NCBI RefSeq assembly: GCF_023217965.1
Contig: NZ_JALPSC010000002.1
Location: 1 to 64,000, forward strand
From: Prevotella sp. E13-27
GTDB taxonomy: Bacteria > Bacteroidota > Bacteroidia > Bacteroidales > Bacteroidaceae
Length of the DNA: 64,000 nt
Reading direction: 5' to 3'
The notes beneath the pieces are model-generated. The model worked only from the letters and a program-made list of their open reading frames with translations. It made no database searches and was not told the DNA's origin. Below, one piece after another: positions 18,508 to 25,553 of the stretch (the stretch's first letter is position 1; the number at the start of each line of letters is the position of its first letter). A program made the translations under genes and the position numbers.

Positions 18508-19341
18508 ATGGAGTACAAAACTTTGAACAATGGGCTGAAAATGCCGAAGGTTGGTCTGGGTGTCTATAACATTTCTGAGAGAGACACACAAAGGGTCGTT
18601 GAAGATGCAGTCAGTGTAGGTTACAGAAGCATTGATACAGCAGCTATGTACCACAATGAAAGCGCAGTAGGCAATGCCGTCAGGGCTTGTGGTGTTCCCC
18701 GTGAAGAACTGTTCATCACAACAAAGATCTGCGATTCATGCTATACGAGGGAAGAGACGTTGCGCACGGTTGACCACTCCCTGAAGCAACTTGGACTGGA
18801 ATATGTAGACTTGATGCTGATTCACTGGCCTGTTGGGAATCCAACGGTTATATGGCATACGCTTGAAGAACTTTATGAGCAAGGGGTGTTCAAGGCTATT
18901 GGGGTGTCAAACTTCTACCCCAACACTTTCCCCAAGATTGTGAAGGGTGCCAAAATCATGCCCGTTGTGAACCAGTGCGAGACCCATGTGCTCTATCAGC
19001 AGCGTAAGATGATGGAATACCTGAAGCCATACGGTACAGTTCTCGAAGCATGGAGTCCGTTGGCAGAAGGTAGGAGCAGCATCTTCAAGAACAAGTCTTT
19101 GCTGGGTATTGGCGAGAAATATGGAAAGACCTCTGCCCAGATTGCCTTGAAGTTCCTGATTCAGAATGATGTTATCATTATTCCCAAAACGACTCACAAG
19201 GAAAGGATGGTAGAGAACATTAACCTCTTTGACTTCACTTTGACTGATGATGACATCCGTGAGATTCGCTTACTTGACACAGGCAGGAATGTAACTGGTT
19301 GGCCGTCTGATGCGCTCAAATATAATCCTGAAAGCATATGA
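18508..19341 (+). CDS. Aldo/keto reductase
   Basis: 277 residues, full length for the 2,5-diketogluconate reductase type. The family signatures are GYRSIDTAAMYHNESAVG (catalytic Asp and Tyr), LIHWPVG (catalytic His), VSNFYP and the C-terminal IIPKTTHKERMVEN, which binds NADPH. The catalytic Lys is in ELFITTKICDSCY. It probably reduces a small carbonyl with NADPH. It begins 4 bases after the thioesterase gene. Confidence 0.94.
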   Translation: MEYKTLNNGLKMPKVGLGVYNISERDTQRVVEDAVSVGYRSIDTAAMYHNESAVGNAVRACGVPREELFITTKICDSCYTREETLRTVDHSLKQLGLEYVDLMLIHWPVGNPTVIWHTLEELYEQGVFKAIGVSNFYPNTFPKIVKGAKIMPVVNQCETHVLYQQRKMMEYLKPYGTVLEAWSPLAEGRSSIFKNKSLLGIGEKYGKTSAQIALKFLIQNDVIIIPKTTHKERMVENINLFDFTLTDDDIREIRLLDTGRNVTGWPSDALKYNPESI

Positions 19342-19655
19342 TACAGAACTACAAGGTTATCACTCTATGCGGAAGCACTCGTTTCAAGGAGCAGTTCATC
19401 GAGACCCAGAAACGATTGACGCTTGAAGGCTGCATTGTCATTAGCGTTGGTATGTTCGGCCATTCTGGTGATGAAGAAGTCTGGAAGCCTGGAATAAAGG
19501 AAATGCTTGACGATATGCACAAACGGAAGATCGACATGGCAGATGAAATCTTTGTCATTAACGTAGGTGGATATATCGGCGAAAGTACCAAAAGTGAAAT
19601 TGCCTACGCAGAGAAAACAGGAAAGAAAGTAAACTATCTGGAGCCATTAGTATGA
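19338..19655 (+). CDS. Nucleoside 2-deoxyribosyltransferase-like protein
   Basis: 105 residues with a Rossmann-like pattern VITLCGSTRFKEQFIETQKRLTLEG and MADEIFVINVGGYIGESTKSEIAYAEKTGK, as in the deoxyribosyltransferase/DUF4406 superfamily. The SxEIAYA-type region corresponds to the place of the catalytic Glu. The exact substrate is unknown. It overlaps both neighbours by 4 bases. Confidence 0.78.
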   Translation: MIQNYKVITLCGSTRFKEQFIETQKRLTLEGCIVISVGMFGHSGDEEVWKPGIKEMLDDMHKRKIDMADEIFVINVGGYIGESTKSEIAYAEKTGKKVNYLEPLV

Positions 19656-20020
19656 AGAAACTGTTATTATCCATCGTTTTACTGTTATCTGTAGCCAACC
19701 TCCAGGCACAGAGTATCAGCCATATCGAGACAACGAAGAACTGGTACTATATCTATGACCAGGATGGAAAGAAAATAAAGACCCTCAGTAGCACTATCGG
19801 AGAGTTACAAGGGTTCAGCGCATCGTTCTTTGTAGTGAAAAGCAGCTCATGGTACTATATCTATGATGCCAATGGGAAAAAGACAAAGACCCTGAGTGAA
19901 TCAACTGTTGGGAAGGTGCTGTCTGTTAGTGGCGAGACATTCACCAGTCAAGTTGGCTCCTGGATATATACTTGGAGCAAGGAAGGTAAGAAAATAAGCA
20001 CAAGGTCAGCACACCAATGA
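19652..20020 (+). CDS. Secreted repeat protein with WYYIYD motifs
   Basis: 122 residues. The N-terminal signal peptide (KKLLLSIVLLLSVANLQA) predicts export. The mature part holds three related repeats, NWYYIYDQDGKKIKTLS, SWYYIYDANGKKTKTLS and SWIYTWSKEGKKISTRS. The spacing and turn residues suggest a small beta-sheet protein of the kind seen in the Bacteroidales periplasm. Function unknown. Confidence 0.85.
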   Translation: MKKLLLSIVLLLSVANLQAQSISHIETTKNWYYIYDQDGKKIKTLSSTIGELQGFSASFFVVKSSSWYYIYDANGKKTKTLSESTVGKVLSVSGETFTSQVGSWIYTWSKEGKKISTRSAHQ

Positions 20021-20024
20021 CAGT

Positions 20025-20351
20025 ATGAAGCATCTGACAAACATACAGGATATAGAACAGACTATAGCAGAAAACCGTCTGTGTCTATTCTATATTAAAG
20101 CTCCTGATTGTGGAGTCTGTAATGTCATGCTTGATAAGGTGGGACAGGTGACAGATAGGTTTCCTTCGCTTTGCTCATTCTATACTGATATAATTGAAGA
20201 GCCTTTAATTGCCAGTCGCTTCTTGGTTTATTCGGGGCCAACTGTGTTACTGCTGATGGAGGGTAAAGAAGTCTATCGAGGCTCACAGTTCATAGATTTG
20301 GAAGAATTGAGGTATAACATTAACCGATATATTGAAATGCTCGACCAATGA
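20025..20351 (+). CDS. Thioredoxin-fold protein
   Basis: 108 residues with the active-site motif APDCGVCN (CxxC) near residue 25 and the cis-proline region VYSGPTVLLLMEGKEVYRG. No signal peptide, so it is a cytoplasmic disulfide or thiol handling protein. The middle residues GV differ from the GP of housekeeping thioredoxin. It is the fourth redox-type gene in this neighbourhood. Confidence 0.9.
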   Translation: MKHLTNIQDIEQTIAENRLCLFYIKAPDCGVCNVMLDKVGQVTDRFPSLCSFYTDIIEEPLIASRFLVYSGPTVLLLMEGKEVYRGSQFIDLEELRYNINRYIEMLDQ

Positions 20352-20656
20352 CACTACCCAAATTTATTATCACAATGGACGGCTTCTTTCGCCTTGGCAT
20401 GGTGAATCAGCATAAGGACTTGCTAAAACCAGGCGACCAGTGCATAGGTGGTGGCTACTATCACTTTGACTACACATCAAACCGAATAGTTCCGGATCGT
20501 GCCTCCTACGACTTTGGAAACCCCAAGTGGCATCTGTTGGAAGTCCTGAAGGTTCCATCGGTCTATCGTGGCTTGCGACTGGTCTATAAGTACGATGATA
20601 ACTTCCACGATGACTTCAATGTTAACGAGGAATTGAAGATAGAGTATTATGACTGA
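20348..20656 (+). CDS. Small unknown protein
   Basis: 102 residues rich in aromatic and acidic residues (GGGYYHFDYTSNRI, YDDNFHDDFNVNEELKIEYYD). No recognised domain. Overlaps the thioredoxin-like gene by 4 bases and the next gene by 8. Confidence 0.8.
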   Translation: MTLPKFIITMDGFFRLGMVNQHKDLLKPGDQCIGGGYYHFDYTSNRIVPDRASYDFGNPKWHLLEVLKVPSVYRGLRLVYKYDDNFHDDFNVNEELKIEYYD

Positions 20657-20885
20657 CTTCGATAGCATCTGGCGTACTCAGGATGAAATCAGGACTGTTG
20701 TTGATGCTGCTGTTGGTTGTGGCATCTGGAACCTGAGCTATTCGGAGCGACTAGATGCGATTGAACTTGAACTGGCTACCCACCTCGATGAAGATGCTGT
20801 CAGTGACCTTTGCTGCCAGTTTCCATTAGCTTGTGACTATGATGGAGAAGGAGCGAGAGGAAGTAAGTTCGTGTTTGGAGTATAA
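20649..20885 (+). CDS. Small acidic unknown protein
   Basis: 78 residues, acidic, no recognised domain. It overlaps the preceding gene and is the last gene of the rightward operon. Confidence 0.72.
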   Translation: MTDFDSIWRTQDEIRTVVDAAVGCGIWNLSYSERLDAIELELATHLDEDAVSDLCCQFPLACDYDGEGARGSKFVFGV

Positions 20886-20917
20886 AAAAGATAGAGCAGG
20901 TCGTTACACCGGCTCTT
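20883..20917 (-). terminator. Terminator of the leftward gene 20904-21332
   Basis: On the minus strand AGAGC.GGT and ACC.GCTCT form a nine-pair stem with one mismatch, followed by ATCTTTTTT. The 5' arm overlaps the last codons of the leftward gene. It may also stop the convergent rightward operon. Confidence 0.7.
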
Positions 20918-21332
20918 CCGAAAGATCCATAACATGTACGAAGAGTATTCCCTCTATGTAGTCCAAACCTTCTATCCAAAGGTCGCTAAATACATGATTC
21001 CCTAATAATCCATCTTCGTCAAGGTGCTTGTAATATCGTGACAATCCCATTACAAGACTATCTACATTTACCCTATAGCAATCATCGTATTCTTCTTTGC
21101 CTAAATCTATTCCTATCATTACTGGCTCCGAAAAAGGGAATCTAATACAACATGGAACGTAATCAACTCCTTGCAACATTTCCTTTGGGAACTCGGCATA
21201 ATGGAGGTATGGTGTAAGTCCGTAGTTAAGCCTACGTTCCATACTTACCACATAACCCTGAATTAGGTGAATTGTAGATAACTGCTTTTTCTCTTTACTA
21301 GGCTTTGTCTCTTTCAAATTCTTCTTGCTCAT
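20904..21332 (-). CDS. Unknown protein
   Basis: 142 residues. A lysine-rich start (SKKNLKETKPSKEKKQ) is followed by a compact mixed region. No signal peptide and no recognised domain. It stands alone between a convergent operon and the divergent GP88-like gene, and may mark the start of the phage-like region. Confidence 0.78.
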   Translation of the reverse strand: MSKKNLKETKPSKEKKQLSTIHLIQGYVVSMERRLNYGLTPYLHYAEFPKEMLQGVDYVPCCIRFPFSEPVMIGIDLGKEEYDDCYRVNVDSLVMGLSRYYKHLDEDGLLGNHVFSDLWIEGLDYIEGILFVHVMDLSEEPV

Positions 21333-21411
21333 TTTGTTTGATTTTTAAGTATATATCATAGTTAAGATTTTGGCGGTAAATTCAAATTCCCTTCAATTTC
21401 TTAACTATGTA

Positions 21412-22059
21412 ATGAAAAAGAAGATAAAGGTATTGCAATGTAAATATCTTGAAGGTTTTGGGGGAATAGCCTTTGCGTATGGAAATACTAAAATCCCCCG
21501 TTCCACATTGATAGTAAACCTTACGTCAGCAGAACATTGTCCTAGTAGAGCATTAGGTCTGTGTAAAGTAGAGAATGTATGTTATGCCTTAAAGTGCGAA
21601 AGGATTTATCCAAATTACAAACATAAGAATCTTGTTATGGAACGATGGTTAACCAATGCTCGCACTACAGAAATTGTTTCTCTAATGGAAGCATATATAG
21701 ACAATGCACCAGAACCGATAACACTTATTCGACTTGATGAAGCTGGTGATTTTCGAGACCAGAATCAGGTGAGACAATGGAATAAGATTGCAAGGTACTT
21801 TGATATGACGCGAGGAATTAAAACGTACACATATACATGTAGGTCTGACCTTGACTTTAGGGATGCACCTTACATCGTGGTAAATGGTTCGCTACCAAAT
21901 ATTCAAGGGGCAGCGAGAGAATACAAATGTGTGCCAGGTGTGGAATATGACAATATGGCCATCGGAAAAGGAGTGTATAAATGCCCAGGAAATTGTAATG
22001 GTTGTAATTTATGTTCTACTGGTCGATTTAATGGAATTATCTATAGTAGACAACATTAA
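21412..22059 (+). CDS. GP88-like phage protein
   Basis: 215 residues from the ATG at 21412; a TTG 42 bases earlier is possible but adds unlikely sequence. The cysteine-rich pattern (SAEHCPSRALGLCKVENVCYALKCERIYP, later YKCPGNCNGCNLC) and the central RLDEAGDFRDQNQVRQWNKIA fit the 'gene product 88' domain known from mycobacteriophages and found in many mobile elements. The cysteines suggest a metal or Fe-S site. Function is unknown. It suggests that a phage-derived region begins here. Confidence 0.78.
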   Translation: MKKKIKVLQCKYLEGFGGIAFAYGNTKIPRSTLIVNLTSAEHCPSRALGLCKVENVCYALKCERIYPNYKHKNLVMERWLTNARTTEIVSLMEAYIDNAPEPITLIRLDEAGDFRDQNQVRQWNKIARYFDMTRGIKTYTYTCRSDLDFRDAPYIVVNGSLPNIQGAAREYKCVPGVEYDNMAIGKGVYKCPGNCNGCNLCSTGRFNGIIYSRQH

Positions 22060-22073
22060 AAAAACAAACAAAA

Positions 22074-22247
22074 ATGGAAAACAAAGAAATTAAGAATGAG
22101 ACGATTATGAAGAAAGTTAAAGAAGTATGTAAGATAGCCGCTGTACCAATTGCTATTATTATCGGTGCGCTACTTATAAAGAACCAGATGCAGAAACCTT
22201 CAATTAAATATTGTGTTAGTGCATATGATAGTGATTATTGGGACTAA
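22074..22247 (+). CDS. Small membrane protein
   Basis: 57 codons starting 14 bases after the GP88-like gene. A charged N-terminus is followed by one hydrophobic helix (IAAVPIAIIIGALLI) and a polar tail ending YDSDYWD. The A-rich leader, position and composition support translation. Function unknown. Confidence 0.62.
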   Translation: MENKEIKNETIMKKVKEVCKIAAVPIAIIIGALLIKNQMQKPSIKYCVSAYDSDYWD

Positions 22248-22320
22248 TCTCTAACATGGCAAGGCAAAGACTTCTTCTATAACTTGACTCTTTTTTCTAA
22301 TGGTTAGGAAGAAGAAAACA

Positions 22321-22362
22321 AAGAGAGAAAGTAGTGTAAAAGCTACCTCTCTCTTCTTTTTC
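22321..22362. terminator. Bidirectional terminator
   Basis: AGAGAGAAAGTAG and CTACCTCTCTCT form a stem of about 11 pairs with one mismatch, followed by CTTTTTCTTC on the plus strand and preceded by A-rich sequence on the other. It separates the convergent small membrane protein gene and methyltransferase gene. Confidence 0.75.
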
Positions 22363-22363
22363 T

Positions 22364-23080
22364 TCACAACGTCCATAACCTTTCCGTAGCCAGATAGGTC
22401 TTGGTAAGGTTGACGCTATTAGTTATCTGCTTCTGCCAAACACATGAAAAGTCCCCTGGCATATTATACTCGCTGATGTAGACCAAGTGGCCGTCTCGTT
22501 TCATCTGCCTCGCCCAATCATAAAACCTATCATGGTCGAAGTTCTTGGATGTCGAATAGCCGTAAGTTCCCTTGTAAGGTGGATCGTAATAAACCAGTGA
22601 GGCTTTCGGCATAGAGATACATTCATAACTTCCACATTGCCATTCAACCCCCATAAGGAAAGGTATTTGGCGTGAAGTGTTCCTGATGTTCTCCGATATG
22701 TAGTCCCTGCCTTTAGCATTATGACCACTATATCCACCATCAAAGAACCTCCCATTCCTCGACCCCATAAAACCTACCCAGCCAATGAGGGCATCACTAT
22801 ATTTCCCATCGTTCTTATGCCAGGATTCCCTAACCTTATCATAGAACGGTTTTTCAATCGTCGTGGGAGGCTTCCAGTTCGTCGTTGTCAGCTCTTTCCA
22901 CATAGCGATAAGGTAGCGGTTATTGTCATTAGCTATTCTCTTATACTCTGGAGGTACGTTTTGGATGACACTACAACCGCCCACAAACGCATCGACGATT
23001 GCTTGATTAGGTCGCATCTTATCTAACATAATAGGCAGGATTTCATCTACTATCCTTGCCTTAGATCCTTGATATTTCAT
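22364..23080 (-). CDS. D12-class DNA adenine methyltransferase (Dam-like)
   Basis: 238 residues. The family motifs are MKYQGSKARIVDEILPIM (SAM binding), VDAFVGGCSVIQNV and catalytic DPPY in LVYYDPPYKGTYGYST. It methylates N6 of adenine in a short DNA site, not predictable here. No nuclease partner is adjacent, so it looks like an orphan methyltransferase of phage type, which could protect the element's DNA or regulate it. Its start overlaps the LRR gene by 4 bases. Confidence 0.93.
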   Translation of the reverse strand: MKYQGSKARIVDEILPIMLDKMRPNQAIVDAFVGGCSVIQNVPPEYKRIANDNNRYLIAMWKELTTTNWKPPTTIEKPFYDKVRESWHKNDGKYSDALIGWVGFMGSRNGRFFDGGYSGHNAKGRDYISENIRNTSRQIPFLMGVEWQCGSYECISMPKASLVYYDPPYKGTYGYSTSKNFDHDRFYDWARQMKRDGHLVYISEYNMPGDFSCVWQKQITNSVNLTKTYLATERLWTL

Positions 23081-23814
23081 TTCTCTTCTATTGGTTTCAT
23101 CTTTTCGGCAAAGTATCTCCAGCCCCTTGCCCTCTTATACCTATCTATAGATTTTCCTGGCACATACACTGTAGTCAGGTTAGGACAGTCTGAGAATAGT
23201 GTGCCACCATTCATCCTAGGTGGATTCACTGATTCAAACGTGGCTTCTCTGAGGTTATGGCAATGACACCAGACGTAATCGCCTATATCCTCAACATTCT
23301 TGGGAACGGTCACTGATATGAGGCCGCTTGAATTGAAAGCATTGTCCTTTATATGCACTACACTTTCAGGTATAACAACCTCCTGCAATGAATCCGTATT
23401 CCCAAACGCCATGTCCCAGATAGTTGTTATGGTTGGGGGCATGACGATTGAACGGAGGGAAGTGCAGTGAGCAAAGCATCTACCCGGCACATAATCCATC
23501 CCCTCAAAATAACGGTACTCCTTGAAGTCAACAATGCCAGTATTTCCCTCAAACCATCCCGTTATGTCACGAACAGCAACGATTTCTCCGTATGTCATTT
23601 TTAGACTACCTACCTGATTCCATTTCTCCAATAGAATACGTTTAACAACATCATCTGAGACTTCAAATATGCTTTTTTCGCCCAAGAAGATGGTTGTCCC
23701 ACTTACAGCTGCTATATGAGGAAATCCCATGCTATATTTCTCTTTCTGGTACTCACCCATGAATTCAAATGTTCTTAAATAATGCACGGTAAGCACCTCC
23801 TTTCTATATTGCAA
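23077..23814 (-). CDS. BspA-type leucine-rich repeat protein
   Basis: 245 residues. The C-terminal half has consecutive LRR_5 repeats: RSIVMPPTITTIWDMAFGNTDSLQEVVIPESVVHIKDNAFNSS and so on. No signal peptide is visible at the N-terminus, unlike most BspA surface proteins, so it may act inside the cell. The overlap with the methyltransferase gene suggests joint expression in mobile DNA. A binding role for LRR is usual; the partner is unknown. Confidence 0.85.
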   Translation of the reverse strand: MQYRKEVLTVHYLRTFEFMGEYQKEKYSMGFPHIAAVSGTTIFLGEKSIFEVSDDVVKRILLEKWNQVGSLKMTYGEIVAVRDITGWFEGNTGIVDFKEYRYFEGMDYVPGRCFAHCTSLRSIVMPPTITTIWDMAFGNTDSLQEVVIPESVVHIKDNAFNSSGLISVTVPKNVEDIGDYVWCHCHNLREATFESVNPPRMNGGTLFSDCPNLTTVYVPGKSIDRYKRARGWRYFAEKMKPIEEK

Positions 23815-23937
23815 ACTCTTTTCGACAGGTGCAATATCCTGACGTTCCTGACCAAGACCTCCTGATCCTGGCTGGAAAATGAATTATATCTTCTCATTGT
23901 AATCTCAAAGGGTAGTCCCCTTACTTCTCTTAATAAA

Positions 23938-23976
23938 AGCCCCGTGACAGCCAAGCGAGAGAGACCATCACAGGGC
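23938..23976 (-). terminator. Terminator downstream of the GIY-YIG gene
   Basis: On the minus strand GCCCTGTGA pairs with TCACGGGGC with a GGT/GGC-rich interior, followed directly by TTTTATT. It lies 24 bases past the GIY-YIG stop and before the LRR gene. Confidence 0.75.
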
Positions 23977-23999
23977 AAAATTTAATTTATGGCTACTTA

Positions 24000-24905
24000 T
24001 TAAATTTTTTCAAACCACACCTGAGCCTTCTTGGAAAAGGCTTTGTGGACTATACAGTAATCAATGGCTGCGATACTGACTCCAAAATGATTAGCAGCGT
24101 CAGACTTTGTAAGGAAGTCCATAACAGTACCATCTATGAACTTTGCCCTGACCTTGACACCTGCACATCTTTGTTGAGCAGCTTTCATGTTGGCCTTGGC
24201 TTCATCTGACATCTTCTGTCCTTTCCAATAGCCACCGCCATTCTTGTCACGCCATTTCTTAGCACCTTCAGTAGCAGCAGTAGGTTCTATGCCTTTCATC
24301 CTGTCACTTTGGGCTTTTTTCATTTTCTCTGTGCGCTTCTTACCAGAGTTGGAAGCGGAGATTTTATTTTTCTCAGCTTGGGTTTTCCTGCGTTTCTTAC
24401 TGGCTGCACTAATCTTTTGCTTGGCAGCATCCGTATGATGGAAACCATTATCCTTGCGTGTCTTGTTCCGACGCGCTATCTCTTCCAAGCTTATCTTTGT
24501 ACCTTTACGACCAGTCCCACCTTTATTGCTGTTGAAACCATGCTCGAAAGAATCAAACATCTTGATAAAGTCTTTCTCTCGATCCTCCAGCTTCTCAACC
24601 AGTTTGTCAATGTCCCTGTCATAGAGGGTATCTACTACAGTATATTTGAAGTTGATAAGAGCATATCTTCTCCTTGCAGCAGCAATCTTCTTCCCGGCAT
24701 ACTTACTTTTGGGTTTGTTCCATCTGTTCTTGCGTGTCTCTTCCTCTGGGGTACAACCGACATAAACCCAGCCATCCTTTTCATCACCAGGCGCATCAAG
24801 TCTATAAATATAAACAACGCCCTGCCATCCCTTACCGGCTACCCATGTAAGGCTGTCTTTGTTATATTTCCGTCTCTTCCCGACGGTTACTATCTGTTTC
24901 GACAT
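24000..24905 (-). CDS. GIY-YIG endonuclease with NUMOD-like repeats
   Basis: 301 residues. The nuclease core is VVYIYRLDAPGDEKDGWVYVGCT near residues 30-53 (the GIY...YIG equivalent), followed by conserved arginines and an E-K rich helix. The C-terminal half has basic nuclease-associated modular repeats (DAAKQKISAASKKRRKTQAEK, KKRTEKMKKAQSDRMKG, SDEAKANMKAAQQ) and a last NUMOD1/HTH-like segment with SDAANHFGVSIAAIDYCI. This is the plan of a free-standing homing endonuclease of phages. No intron was noticed beside it. Confidence 0.9.
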   Translation of the reverse strand: MSKQIVTVGKRRKYNKDSLTWVAGKGWQGVVYIYRLDAPGDEKDGWVYVGCTPEEETRKNRWNKPKSKYAGKKIAAARRRYALINFKYTVVDTLYDRDIDKLVEKLEDREKDFIKMFDSFEHGFNSNKGGTGRKGTKISLEEIARRNKTRKDNGFHHTDAAKQKISAASKKRRKTQAEKNKISASNSGKKRTEKMKKAQSDRMKGIEPTAATEGAKKWRDKNGGGYWKGQKMSDEAKANMKAAQQRCAGVKVRAKFIDGTVMDFLTKSDAANHFGVSIAAIDYCIVHKAFSKKAQVWFEKI

Positions 24906-24932
24906 TTGAAATTTGTGTTTTAGGTTAATAGA

Positions 24933-24971
24933 AGAAGGGATAGCTGATTGTCATTAGTCAACTATCCCTCC
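24933..24971 (-). terminator. Terminator upstream of the GIY-YIG gene
   Basis: GGGATAG and CTATCCC form a seven-pair stem around a 17-base loop, followed on the minus strand by TTCTTCTATT. It probably ends transcripts of the gene at 24999-25544, giving the GIY-YIG gene its own unit. Confidence 0.6.
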
Positions 24972-24998
24972 TGTTTCTGTCCTGAGATCCTCCGATGC

Positions 24999-25544
24999 CT
25001 ACTCTAACTTACAATAGTCCTTTATCCATCTTACGCCTTTCGGAGTAAGGCATATTGCAGAAGTTCCACTCAGCATGAATGTAACATCTGGATCATTGGT
25101 GATGGCCTTGAAATAATCATCTACTCTTTTGGCTACACAGTCATATCCTTCCTTCATGTTGAATGGCCTATACATATACCAGTTATAAGCCCCGAAATTA
25201 TGTATTCGCTCTTTCCAATCCGTATCAAGCCTTGGGTAGAAATCCACAAAGCATTGATACCAGTAGCATTTTATATATTTGTAGTCTGAGTTGAATGACA
25301 GACACTTCAACCAAGGGAAATCGGTCAAGTAATAACCAATGCCGTCCTTTTCAAATAATGAATACTCGCCACCACAAGGCATAGTATCTTGCAACTTGAA
25401 CATATCTGCTCCAATGGCTTTCGCTTCCTCATAATATGGTACGAGTGAATCCAACCACTGAGGCAAGAAGCGTTCAAGGTGGTCTCTAAATGTTGGAGTC
25501 AGCTTCTTTGCAAACTCCAGGTCACTAATTTTCAATGTTGCCAT
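24999..25544 (-). CDS. Unknown protein paired with helicase-like gene
   Basis: 181 residues, soluble, rich in aromatic residues (YIKCYWYQCFVDFYPRLD, FGAYNWYMYRPF). The last 25 residues (FMLSGTSAICLTPKGVRWIKDYC) look like the end of a small winged-helix fold, but this is only a guess. It starts 9 bases after the helicase-like gene, suggesting that the two act together. Confidence 0.8.
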   Translation of the reverse strand: MATLKISDLEFAKKLTPTFRDHLERFLPQWLDSLVPYYEEAKAIGADMFKLQDTMPCGGEYSLFEKDGIGYYLTDFPWLKCLSFNSDYKYIKCYWYQCFVDFYPRLDTDWKERIHNFGAYNWYMYRPFNMKEGYDCVAKRVDDYFKAITNDPDVTFMLSGTSAICLTPKGVRWIKDYCKLE

Positions 25545-25553
25545 AACATATTC

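Noticed and set aside
21370..21411. TTG start for the GP88-like gene
   Set aside because: The ATG at 21412 gives a sensible start after an AT-rich leader.
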